Assembly (NCBI RefSeq): GCF_004134945.1
Contig: NZ_SBAP01000001.1
Coordinates: forward strand, 1-64,000
Source of the DNA: Fusobacterium_C necrophorum_A
GTDB lineage: Bacteria; Fusobacteriota; Fusobacteriia; Fusobacteriales; Fusobacteriaceae
Direction: 5' to 3'
Length of the DNA stretch: 64,000 nucleotides
Under the pieces are notes generated by a model. It saw only the letters and a program-made list of their open reading frames with translations, was not told the origin of the DNA and searched no databases. Made by a program: the position numbers and the translations under genes. Positions 33,882 through 41,113 of this stretch are shown here, piece after piece; position 1 is the first letter of the stretch; the number at the start of each line of letters is the position of its first letter.

Positions 33882-34991
33882 CTAACGGAACTCTCCTCTA
33901 AAAATTCTTGGAGTTCTCACTCCCGGTTTAATTTCTCCATTGATAGAGTAAAGCATAGTTCCATGCTTCAACAAAGCAGCTCCGCATGGAGCATCAAAAG
34001 GAACTTCTCCAATACTTCTCCATGTATTTTCTTTCGCATTGAATACCAAGATCTTACGATTCCATTCGTATCGGAAAGGTTCTTTTCCAAAATATTGTGC
34101 CTTATAATCCGCTAATTCTTTATCCTTTAAATTGCTTAATTTATCGTTAGCTTCATTCCATAAATCGTAATGAAATCCTCCAATCACCAACATTTCATCT
34201 TCCGATATTTTTACAGAATTTGCTCCCAACAACAAAATTTTTTCTCCGTTTACTACAACATCCGCTACTTTTTCCCAAACATTTTTTTCAAAATCATAAG
34301 CATATCCGTCAATATAAGATACGGAGCTTCCTCCACTAAAAACATAGAATTTTCCATTCAATACTTGTCCTACCGTTTGTTGTCTTTCTTCTCCCGGAAA
34401 AGCTGCCAATTCTTTATTTTCTCCCGTTTTTAAGTCTAAAACAAAGAAACGATTGCTATTTTTTAATTTTCCTTCTTCAGTTTCCACTTTTCCAATTCCG
34501 TAATAAATTTTACCGTCTCGATAAGTAGCAACTCCATTTTCAAAGCCAAGCATCAATTCCGCCACTTTTTCTATTTCCATGCTTCCGTTTTTCACACTTA
34601 CTTTTAAAACATCTTTGTTATGAGCAGCTTCCGGACTTCCTCCTAAATAATAGATTTCTTTTCCGGTACTTACACTTGCTCCATAACCAATCGGAGTATT
34701 CCATTGAATTTGTTCCAAAATCTCTAATCCATTTTTACTTTCTTTCAACAAGTAAATATCCTTATGAGTCACTTTAGAACCACCCTCTGTCAAAGGCTTT
34801 ATCGGAAAATTTGCTCCTCCTCCCACAATGATATAATCACCAATCATCCCTTGTAACAAACCGGCTGTTCCAATGTTCTTTTCATAAGACTTCTGAGCGG
34901 GCAATTCTCCAACTGCTTCCCAACTGATTCGATGCTCCGCAAAACTAAAACAACTACAAGTTAAAAATAAAATGCTCAATAATTTTTTCAT
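33882..34991 (-). CDS. nanM: N-acetylneuraminate epimerase (kelch protein)
   Basis: A 369-residue exported protein with a signal peptide ending near FSFA (residue 18). A six-bladed kelch propeller follows, with repeated GG...Y/W units (IVGGGANFPIK, YYLGGSPEAAHNKDV, FYVFSGGSS, LVIGGFHYDL). NanM speeds conversion of alpha- to beta-sialic acid in the periplasm before uptake. ATG 34991 has AAAGGAG six bases upstream and is followed by the signal peptide; an extension to 35063 would run through the promoter. First gene of the nan operon. Confidence 0.93.
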   Translation of the reverse strand: MKKLLSILFLTCSCFSFAEHRISWEAVGELPAQKSYEKNIGTAGLLQGMIGDYIIVGGGANFPIKPLTEGGSKVTHKDIYLLKESKNGLEILEQIQWNTPIGYGASVSTGKEIYYLGGSPEAAHNKDVLKVSVKNGSMEIEKVAELMLGFENGVATYRDGKIYYGIGKVETEEGKLKNSNRFFVLDLKTGENKELAAFPGEERQQTVGQVLNGKFYVFSGGSSVSYIDGYAYDFEKNVWEKVADVVVNGEKILLLGANSVKISEDEMLVIGGFHYDLWNEANDKLSNLKDKELADYKAQYFGKEPFRYEWNRKILVFNAKENTWRSIGEVPFDAPCGAALLKHGTMLYSINGEIKPGVRTPRIFRGEFR

Positions 34992-35033
34992 GTGAATCTC
35001 CTTTCTAAAAAATGTTCTCGTGTACATACTTAG

Positions 35034-35063
35034 TATATAACACATTTTGTAACAAAATGTCAA
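35034..35063 (-). promoter_or_regulatory. nan operon promoter
   Basis: On the minus strand TTGACA (35058-35063) and TATATA (35034-35039), spaced by 18 bases, about 45 bases before the nanM ATG. Confidence 0.75.
35042..35060. promoter_or_regulatory. Perfect 19-bp palindrome in nan promoter
   Basis: ACATTTTGT-a-ACAAAATGT (plus strand), a 9-1-9 palindrome filling the space between -35 and -10. It is the best candidate operator for the LacI-type regulator, though it lacks the central CG typical of that family, so another regulator is possible. Confidence 0.7.
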
Positions 35064-35103
35064 CTAACTTTTTAAAAATTGAACATTTCTTCTTGAACAA
35101 TGT

Positions 35104-35143
35104 ATAAAAAAGAAGCCGATTTTGGATAGACACACCGACTTCT
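35104..35143 (-). terminator. Terminator after exported coiled-coil protein
   Basis: On the minus strand AGAAGTCG pairs with CGGCTTCT (one G-U) and is followed by TTTTTTA, separating the upstream dacA-type operon from nanM. Confidence 0.85.
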
Positions 35144-35152
35144 GTTTTCATT

Positions 35153-35692
35153 TTATTTTTTTAATGTTGAAAATTCAATAGCACCTTCCAAAAAATATTT
35201 TTGTGCTACAAAATCTTTCGGATATTTTTCTTCCGCCTTCACCAGAATTGCTTGAAAAACTTCTTTCGACATTCCATGACGCAAAGAAAGCTCTTCGATT
35301 TCTTTTTTTGCTTTTTGATTTTCCAATTCCGTTTTTTGAGTTTCCAGTCTTACTTTTTCTTCCACTCTTCGAACCATATCCTTGTATTGAGCCACTTCTC
35401 TGTCGAATTCTCCTACCTGCTTTTGAAAGTTAGTTCCATACATTTGATGCAAACGAACAATGATAATTTCTAAATCTTCTTTGGGAATATCCGAATCATA
35501 GGCCTTATTTTGTAAACGCACATAGGCTTCTTTGGCATCTTCTACCTCTTGTCTTCGTTCTTTTCCGGAACCTGAAAAATGCTTAAAAATTTCTCTTTCC
35601 ACATCTCTAGGAATGTCTTTTACTGTAAAAGGTCCTGCAAACCCATACAAAGATATACTCATCATCAATACTAAAATTCCCCATTTTTTCAT
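35153..35692 (-). CDS. Exported coiled-coil protein, unknown
   Basis: A 179-residue protein with a signal peptide (LVLMMSISLYGFA, cleaved near residue 19). A mostly helical mature part follows: IPRDVEREIFKHF at the start and a central coiled coil rich in E, K and Q (MVRRVEEKVRLETQKTELENQKAKKEIEEL). No family is recognised; it is not a clear FadA match. It follows the D,D-carboxypeptidase gene by 19 bases and shares its transcript, so a role at the envelope is possible. Confidence 0.75.
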   Translation of the reverse strand: MKKWGILVLMMSISLYGFAGPFTVKDIPRDVEREIFKHFSGSGKERRQEVEDAKEAYVRLQNKAYDSDIPKEDLEIIIVRLHQMYGTNFQKQVGEFDREVAQYKDMVRRVEEKVRLETQKTELENQKAKKEIEELSLRHGMSKEVFQAILVKAEEKYPKDFVAQKYFLEGAIEFSTLKK

Positions 35693-35711
35693 CTTCTATT
35701 CCTCCTTTGCT

Positions 35712-36851
35712 CTAACGTAATTCTCGCTTTACCTTCTCCAAAAGACGTAACACCGCATTATCTCTGTCCTTATAGCTCTCTCCGCCCAAAATCACGACAA
35801 TAAATTCTCGAGAACCGTCCTTGCTGGCTACCGTAATATTGTATTTTGCTTCCTTATGATATCCCGTCTTGATTCCGTAAATTCCCTCTTCTCCTATCAA
35901 GTGATTTCGGTTTCGAATATTAATTTTTCCATGATGAATTTTCATCTGTTTGATTCCCGCAATTTTCATATATTCTGGATATTTAATCGCCTCTAAGGAC
36001 AATTTATAAATTCCTCTGGCAGTCCCGATGTCCATCGGTTCTTTTGTGTAACGACTTGGCAAGCCTGCGGGACTGTAGTAGGAAATTTCTTTGGAAATTC
36101 CCATTTCTCTCGCTTTTTTGTTCATTTTTTTTATAAAATTGGAAATGCTTCCCTTTCCGATATGTTTTGCAACCGCATAAGCAGCATTGTTGGCAGAATA
36201 AATAGCAGTCGCTCGAATCAAATCCAAAAGAGTAAAAGTTTCGCCCGGTTTCATGGAAATTCCACTTCCCCCTTTATTATATACATCTTTCGTAATGACG
36301 ACCTTATCCTCAAAATGAGCTTCTCCATTTCGTATTGCATCAAAAGTTACCAATAAAGTCATGACTTTTGTAACAGAAGCCATAGGCAATTTTTTATCAA
36401 TATTCTTACTATAATAGATATTCCCTTTTGTATCCGCCACCAAGCCTGCCAAATAAGTATCCTCTTTGACTGCTTGTGAAACTTTTTCTATTTTCGCAGG
36501 TTTTTCTGCTATGTTTTTAGAACCCGGAGTTTTTATTTCTTTGACTGCTTGCACTTTTTCCGGGATAAGTTTTTTTTCTTTCGAAACAACTTCTATTTCT
36601 TTCTTTTCTTTCCTTTCTTTGCTCTCTCCTTTTTGATTCTCTTCTATCTTTTTCTCAACCGCTTTTTTTTCCGAAACTTCCATCTCCGGAACCTTTGTTT
36701 CTACTTTTTTCGGCTCCACTTTTTGTATTTCGACAACGGGAGTGATTTCTTCCTGTAATAATTGATCAATCGTTTGTATTTCTCGAATTTCCGCTGCCTG
36801 TATCCATAGAGATATTCCCAATAAACCTGCTACTATCCACTTTCTTCTCAT
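35712..36851 (-). CDS. dacA: D-alanyl-D-alanine carboxypeptidase
   Basis: A 379-residue penicillin-binding protein of the PBP5/DacA class that trims peptidoglycan stem peptides. A signal peptide is followed by a low-complexity Lys/Glu-rich linker (residues about 40-115), then the S11 peptidase domain with all three motifs: SxxK in ASVTKVM, SxN in YSANNA and KTG in GIKTGYHKEA. The usual second beta domain and C-terminal amphipathic anchor are not evident: the protein ends soon after the peptidase fold. The long charged linker is unusual and may span the periplasm from the membrane to the wall. Confidence 0.9.
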   Translation of the reverse strand: MRRKWIVAGLLGISLWIQAAEIREIQTIDQLLQEEITPVVEIQKVEPKKVETKVPEMEVSEKKAVEKKIEENQKGESKERKEKKEIEVVSKEKKLIPEKVQAVKEIKTPGSKNIAEKPAKIEKVSQAVKEDTYLAGLVADTKGNIYYSKNIDKKLPMASVTKVMTLLVTFDAIRNGEAHFEDKVVITKDVYNKGGSGISMKPGETFTLLDLIRATAIYSANNAAYAVAKHIGKGSISNFIKKMNKKAREMGISKEISYYSPAGLPSRYTKEPMDIGTARGIYKLSLEAIKYPEYMKIAGIKQMKIHHGKINIRNRNHLIGEEGIYGIKTGYHKEAKYNITVASKDGSREFIVVILGGESYKDRDNAVLRLLEKVKRELR

Positions 36852-36897
36852 GTCTATATACTGCCTCTCTCATTTTCGATAATTTGCCATTCTCTTC

Positions 36898-36949
36898 TAT
36901 AAAAAAAAGAACCTCTATTGTTTATTATATCATAAATCAGTAGAGGTTT
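36898..36949 (-). terminator. Terminator after iscU
   Basis: On the minus strand AACCTCTA pairs with TAGAGGTT over a 22-base loop and is followed by a run of T, about 20 bases after the iscU stop. Confidence 0.85.
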
Positions 36950-36969
36950 CTTTATAATTTTATATTTTT

Positions 36970-37347
36970 TTATTTTGCTTCTTTTTTTGCCATGTAATCT
37001 TCGATTGCCATTTTAATTGCTTCTTCCGCCAATACGGAACAGTGCATTTTCACCGCAGGCAATCCACCCAAAGCATCTACCACTTTTTTATTGGTCAATT
37101 GCAGTGCTTCTTCGACAGTTTTTCCTAATACTAAATCTGTTGACACGGAAGAACTTGCAATTGCAGAGGCACAACCGAAGGTTCTAAATTTTACATCCGT
37201 AATAATATCGTTTTCAATTTTTAAGAAAATCTCCATAATATCTCCACAAGATGGATTTCCTACTTTTCCATATCCATCCGGATTTTCAATCACTCCCACA
37301 TTGTGTGGGTTCATAAAATGATTCATCACTTTTTCTGTATATTGCAT
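36970..37347 (-). CDS. iscU: Iron-sulfur cluster scaffold IscU/NifU-like
   Basis: A 125-residue scaffold on which [2Fe-2S] clusters are built with sulfur from the cysteine desulfurase. The three ligand cysteines are in GNPSCGDIM, FGCASAIASSS and VKMHCSVLA, and MNPHNVG at the start is typical. The Asp after the first Cys favours IscU-type. It lies 48 bases after iscS and ends at a terminator; no iscA, hscAB or fdx gene follows, giving a minimal system. Confidence 0.95.
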   Translation of the reverse strand: MQYTEKVMNHFMNPHNVGVIENPDGYGKVGNPSCGDIMEIFLKIENDIITDVKFRTFGCASAIASSSVSTDLVLGKTVEEALQLTNKKVVDALGGLPAVKMHCSVLAEEAIKMAIEDYMAKKEAK

Positions 37348-37395
37348 CTTTACCGTCTCCTTAATTTTTTCATAAAAATTTATTTTCTAATTTCT

Positions 37396-38568
37396 CTATT
37401 TGTTATTTTGAAAAGCATTCCACAAAGGTGAAATACTTCGTAGCCTTGTTACCGTTTCCACAACCGCTTCAATCGTATAATCAATTTCTTCTTTCGTATT
37501 GTATTTTCCCAAAGAAAAACGAATGGTTCCATGAGCACATTCCGCCGGAATACTCATAGCCAATAAGACATGAGAGGGCTGTAAGCTGTCAGAAGAGCAG
37601 GCGGAACCTGAACTGACTGCAATTCCTTTACTGCTTAAAGTCAATAAAATGGATTCTCCTTCCAAATATTTAAAGGTAATACTGGAAGTTCCGGGCAATC
37701 GTTTTACTGATTTTGCATTGACGACAATTTCAGGAATTCTTTTCAATAACTCTTCTTCAAAATAATTTCGTAAGTTTTCTTCCCGTTTCCATTCCTCTTC
37801 CATAACCGCAACGGACATCTCCAATGCCTTTGCCATTCCCACTGCGAATGCTACATTGCTGGTTCCGGGTCTTCTTTTATTTTCCTGACTTCCCCCTGTC
37901 AACACCTTTCCAAAACGAACCCCGCTTCGAATATACAAAGCTGCAATTCCTTTGGGAGCATGAAATTTATGACCGGAAAAAGATAATAAATCAATTCCCA
38001 TTTCTTCAGGGTGAATCTTTAATTTTCCCATCGTTTGTACTGCATCCACATGGAATAAAATTCTATGTTCCTTTGCCATTTTTGCAACTTCTTCTATAGG
38101 TTGGAAAGACCCCACTTCATTATTTGCATGCATGACACTGATTAAAATGGTATCTTCACGAATGGCTTTTTTTAATTCTTGTAATTTTAAAACACCGTTT
38201 TCATCTACCGGTACCATAGTAATTTCAAATCCTTCTTCCGCTAAATCCAAATAAGTATTTTTAATTGCGGGATGTTCTATCGTCGAAGTAATAATATGTT
38301 TTCCTCTATGTTTATAAGCTTTTGCAATTCCACGAATTGCCAAATTATCGGCTTCACTTCCGGAAGCTGTAAAGATAATTTCCGATGGTCTTGCTTTTAA
38401 AATTCTTGCAATTGTGTTTCTTGCCTCATTCAATGCTTGACTGGTTTCATTCGCAAACAAATGTAGACTGGACGAATTTCCGTAATACTCCGTTAGATAG
38501 GGTACCATTGCTTCAAATACTGCCGGATCTACCTTTGTTGTTGCATTATTATCCAAATATACTCTCAT
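37396..38568 (-). CDS. iscS: Cysteine desulfurase
   Basis: A 390-residue PLP enzyme taking sulfur from cysteine for Fe-S clusters and thiolation. It starts YLDNNATTKVD; the PLP Lys is in SFSGHKFHAPKG; the mobile-loop Cys is in SGSACSSDSLQPSHVLLA. The sequence is of the NifS/IscS group I type. It is followed by iscU and preceded by nth, an Fe-S enzyme, with a gap of 60 bases. GGAAGAAAGG precedes the ATG. Confidence 0.96.
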   Translation of the reverse strand: MRVYLDNNATTKVDPAVFEAMVPYLTEYYGNSSSLHLFANETSQALNEARNTIARILKARPSEIIFTASGSEADNLAIRGIAKAYKHRGKHIITSTIEHPAIKNTYLDLAEEGFEITMVPVDENGVLKLQELKKAIREDTILISVMHANNEVGSFQPIEEVAKMAKEHRILFHVDAVQTMGKLKIHPEEMGIDLLSFSGHKFHAPKGIAALYIRSGVRFGKVLTGGSQENKRRPGTSNVAFAVGMAKALEMSVAVMEEEWKREENLRNYFEEELLKRIPEIVVNAKSVKRLPGTSSITFKYLEGESILLTLSSKGIAVSSGSACSSDSLQPSHVLLAMSIPAECAHGTIRFSLGKYNTKEEIDYTIEAVVETVTRLRSISPLWNAFQNNK

Positions 38569-38628
38569 ATCCTTTCTTCCTTTCCATCTTAGAATTTCTT
38601 TCTTGACTATGTTATATCATTCTTTACT

Positions 38629-39270
38629 TTATTTGTCAATTATTTTTTTCCCTTTGCAAAACTCCGAAATCTCACATTGATTGCAACGTGGTCGTCTTGC
38701 AATACAGGTATCTCTTCCCTGTAAAATTAAATAATGAGAAAAGTCAATCCAAGATTTTTTAGGAACAATTTTCATCAACTCCCGTTCAATTTTGATAGGA
38801 TCTTCCTCCTTCACGAAACCAATCAAATTGCTTAAACGCCTTACATGAGTATCCACCGTAATTCCGTCCGCCAAGCCCCAAATTTCTCCACGAACCACAT
38901 TTGCCGTTTTCCTTCCTACTCCTGCCAGATTCACAAGTTTATCCATATCTTGAGGAACTTCTCCCCCATATAATTCCAATAATTGTTGACTGCATTTTTT
39001 GATATTTTTTGCCTTATTATGATAAAATCCCGTACTGCGAATCCACTCTTCAATTTCTTCCACTTCCATATTGGCAAACTGCTCCGGAGTGTTCACATGG
39101 GGAAACATTTGCTTCGTCACAATATTTACCCTGACATCCGTACACTGTGCTGATAAAATCACAGCGACCAACAATTCGAAAGGACTCTTGAAGTCTAAGG
39201 CACACTTCGGTTTCCCAAATTTTTCTTCCAAGCGTTTTAGAACTTCTCGCACCCTTTGTTTTCTATCCAT
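38629..39270 (-). CDS. nth: Endonuclease III
   Basis: A 213-residue DNA glycosylase/AP lyase removing oxidised pyrimidines. The helix-hairpin-helix is LVNLAGVGRKTANVV, with catalytic Lys in the GRKTA turn. Catalytic Asp is in VDTHVRRLSN, and the C-terminal [4Fe-4S] ligands appear as C-x6-C-x2-C-x5-C (CIARRPRCNQCEISEFC). All key residues are present. Its start overlaps the GNAT gene by eight bases; iscS follows, which fits its cluster requirement. Confidence 0.97.
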   Translation of the reverse strand: MDRKQRVREVLKRLEEKFGKPKCALDFKSPFELLVAVILSAQCTDVRVNIVTKQMFPHVNTPEQFANMEVEEIEEWIRSTGFYHNKAKNIKKCSQQLLELYGGEVPQDMDKLVNLAGVGRKTANVVRGEIWGLADGITVDTHVRRLSNLIGFVKEEDPIKIERELMKIVPKKSWIDFSHYLILQGRDTCIARRPRCNQCEISEFCKGKKIIDK

Positions 39271-39724
39271 TCCTATCCTCTCTTACTTTCATTTTTTTCC
39301 AATACATTTCTTTTTTATATTTTCGAAAACCGCAATTTAAAAATAATCTTTGAGAACATTTATTTTCCTCTAAAATAAAAGCGGTAATTCCCTCCACTTC
39401 TATTTCCGAAGAAAGTACGGACATACTCTCCAAAAGAGCTTTTTTGGCATAACCTTGCTTCCGATACTCCTCTCGGATAAAAATGCTGACAACAGCTTTT
39501 TCTTCTTCCAACTCGTATCGAACCGTTCCCACAAATTTTGTGTCCTGCTCTACGATGTAAAAAAAGTAAGCATCGGAATGAAGTACAAAACGATACCAAC
39601 TTTGATGAGCTTGCCATTGCTTTTCTTCTTCCTGTTTATAATATTTTTTTACATATTTTTTGTGAATATATTCATAAATGGTCGGAATATCTCTTTCTTC
39701 CATTTTTCGAATTTGAATGTCCAA
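39263..39724 (-). CDS. GNAT-family N-acetyltransferase
   Basis: A 153-residue acetyltransferase: IRKMEERDIPTIYEYI at the N-terminus, acetyl-CoA loop EEYRKQGYAKKALLESM and C-terminal EENKCSQRLFLNCGFRKYKKEMYWKK, which is typical of the family. The substrate is unknown. It lies between tyrS (10 bases before) and nth (eight-base overlap), so it is in one operon with them, but the link may be only transcriptional. Confidence 0.88.
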   Translation of the reverse strand: MDIQIRKMEERDIPTIYEYIHKKYVKKYYKQEEEKQWQAHQSWYRFVLHSDAYFFYIVEQDTKFVGTVRYELEEEKAVVSIFIREEYRKQGYAKKALLESMSVLSSEIEVEGITAFILEENKCSQRLFLNCGFRKYKKEMYWKKMKVREDRNG

Positions 39725-39734
39725 AAGTATCTCC

Positions 39735-40943
39735 TTATTTACGAATCAATTGGTAGAATTTCTTCTTTCCTAATTTTAACAAAGCATCCCCGTGAAAACT
39801 TTCTTCCGAAATCAAATAAGCGGGATCGGACAATTTTATATTTTCCAAGCTCATTGCCCCTTGTTGCATCAAGCGTCTTCCCTCACTCTTGGTTTTTAAT
39901 ACGTTATTATCCACCAAAGCATTCAATAATTCTTCTCCGAGAGCCACTTCCAACTTAGGAACCGTTGTCAAATCCGTTCCTCCTGAAAATAATGCCTCTG
40001 CCGCTTTTTGAGCTTTGAGAGCTTCTTCCTCTCCATGAATCATCTTGGTAATTTCAAAGGCCAACACTTTTTTCGCTTCGTTGATTCGTTCATCTCGGAA
40101 AGAAACGAAACGCTTCACTTCTTCCATAGGAAGAAAGGTTAACAAGGATAAACATTTTTCCACATCGGCATCGTCCACATTTCTCCAATACTGATAAAAT
40201 TCATAAGGACTTGTTTTTTCAGGATCCAACCATAAAGCTCCCTTTGCCGTTTTTCCCATTTTCTTTCCCTCTTTATTGGTAAGCAAGGTACAAGTCATGG
40301 CATAGGCAGATTTTTGTTCTTTTTTACGAATCAACTCCACCCCGGCGATCATATTGGACCATTGGTCATCTCCCCCTAATTGTAAAACACAGTCATATTT
40401 TTTGTTTAATACCAAAAAATCGTATCCTTGCATTAACATATAGTTAAATTCCAAGAAAGAAAGTCCATTTTCCATTCTGCTTTTAAAACATTCCGCTGCC
40501 AACATTCGATTCACAGAAAAATGAGAACCGATGTCTCGAATAAAATCAATATAATTTAAATCCCATAACCAATCCGCATTGTTCGCCAAAATTGCTTTTC
40601 CGTCCGAAAAATCAATAAATTTTTCCATTTGTTTTTTGATACAATCGATGTTATGCTGAACCGTCTCTCGCGTCATCATGGTTCTCATATCCGTTCTTCC
40701 GCTAGGATCCCCAATCATTCCGGTTCCTCCGCCTACCAAAGCAATCGGTCTATGTCCATACTTCTGCATATGTGCCATGAACATCATGGCAATAAAGTGT
40801 CCCACATGTAGGCTGTCTGCGGTAGGATCAAATCCGATATAAAAAGTCACTTTTTCTTTTTCCAATAATTCTCGAATTTCTTCTTCATGAGTAAATTGTT
40901 TTAAATATCCTCGTTCCTGTAAAACGTGAAATACATTTTCCAT
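39735..40943 (-). CDS. tyrS: Tyrosyl-tRNA synthetase
   Basis: A 402-residue class I synthetase charging tRNA-Tyr. HIGH-type motif is HVGHFIAM near residue 48; the tyrosine-binding region is GYDFLVLNKKYDCVLQLGGDDQWSNM; the KMSKS-type motif is KMGKTAKGAL; a C-terminal S4 RNA-binding domain follows (TKSEGRRLMQQGAMSLEN). It belongs to the TyrZ-like group by its motifs. No T-box leader is recognisable in the 170 bases upstream. Confidence 0.97.
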   Translation of the reverse strand: MENVFHVLQERGYLKQFTHEEEIRELLEKEKVTFYIGFDPTADSLHVGHFIAMMFMAHMQKYGHRPIALVGGGTGMIGDPSGRTDMRTMMTRETVQHNIDCIKKQMEKFIDFSDGKAILANNADWLWDLNYIDFIRDIGSHFSVNRMLAAECFKSRMENGLSFLEFNYMLMQGYDFLVLNKKYDCVLQLGGDDQWSNMIAGVELIRKKEQKSAYAMTCTLLTNKEGKKMGKTAKGALWLDPEKTSPYEFYQYWRNVDDADVEKCLSLLTFLPMEEVKRFVSFRDERINEAKKVLAFEITKMIHGEEEALKAQKAAEALFSGGTDLTTVPKLEVALGEELLNALVDNNVLKTKSEGRRLMQQGAMSLENIKLSDPAYLISEESFHGDALLKLGKKKFYQLIRK

Positions 40944-41044
40944 TGCTTTTTCTCCCCTTATTTTATTTTCCTTGATATTCTAGCATATTTTTTCAAAAAA
41001 AAAAAGTCCGATGACACAATCCTTCATAAATTGTATATTTGAGA

Positions 41045-41074
41045 TTGACATTTTCCGGTTTTTAGTGCTATAAT
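41045..41074 (+). promoter_or_regulatory. Promoter of S8 autotransporter gene
   Basis: TTGACA (41045-41050), 18 bases, TATAAT (41069-41074), 39 bases before the ATG. Both hexamers are perfect. Confidence 0.85.
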
Positions 41075-41113
41075 AGCGAAAATTTACTACGTTTTACTAA
41101 GAAGGAGGAGAAA

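Noticed and set aside
40944..41044. T-box leader before tyrS
   Set aside because: The upstream space is short and no T-box sequence (TGGNACCGCG-like) or antiterminator is seen.
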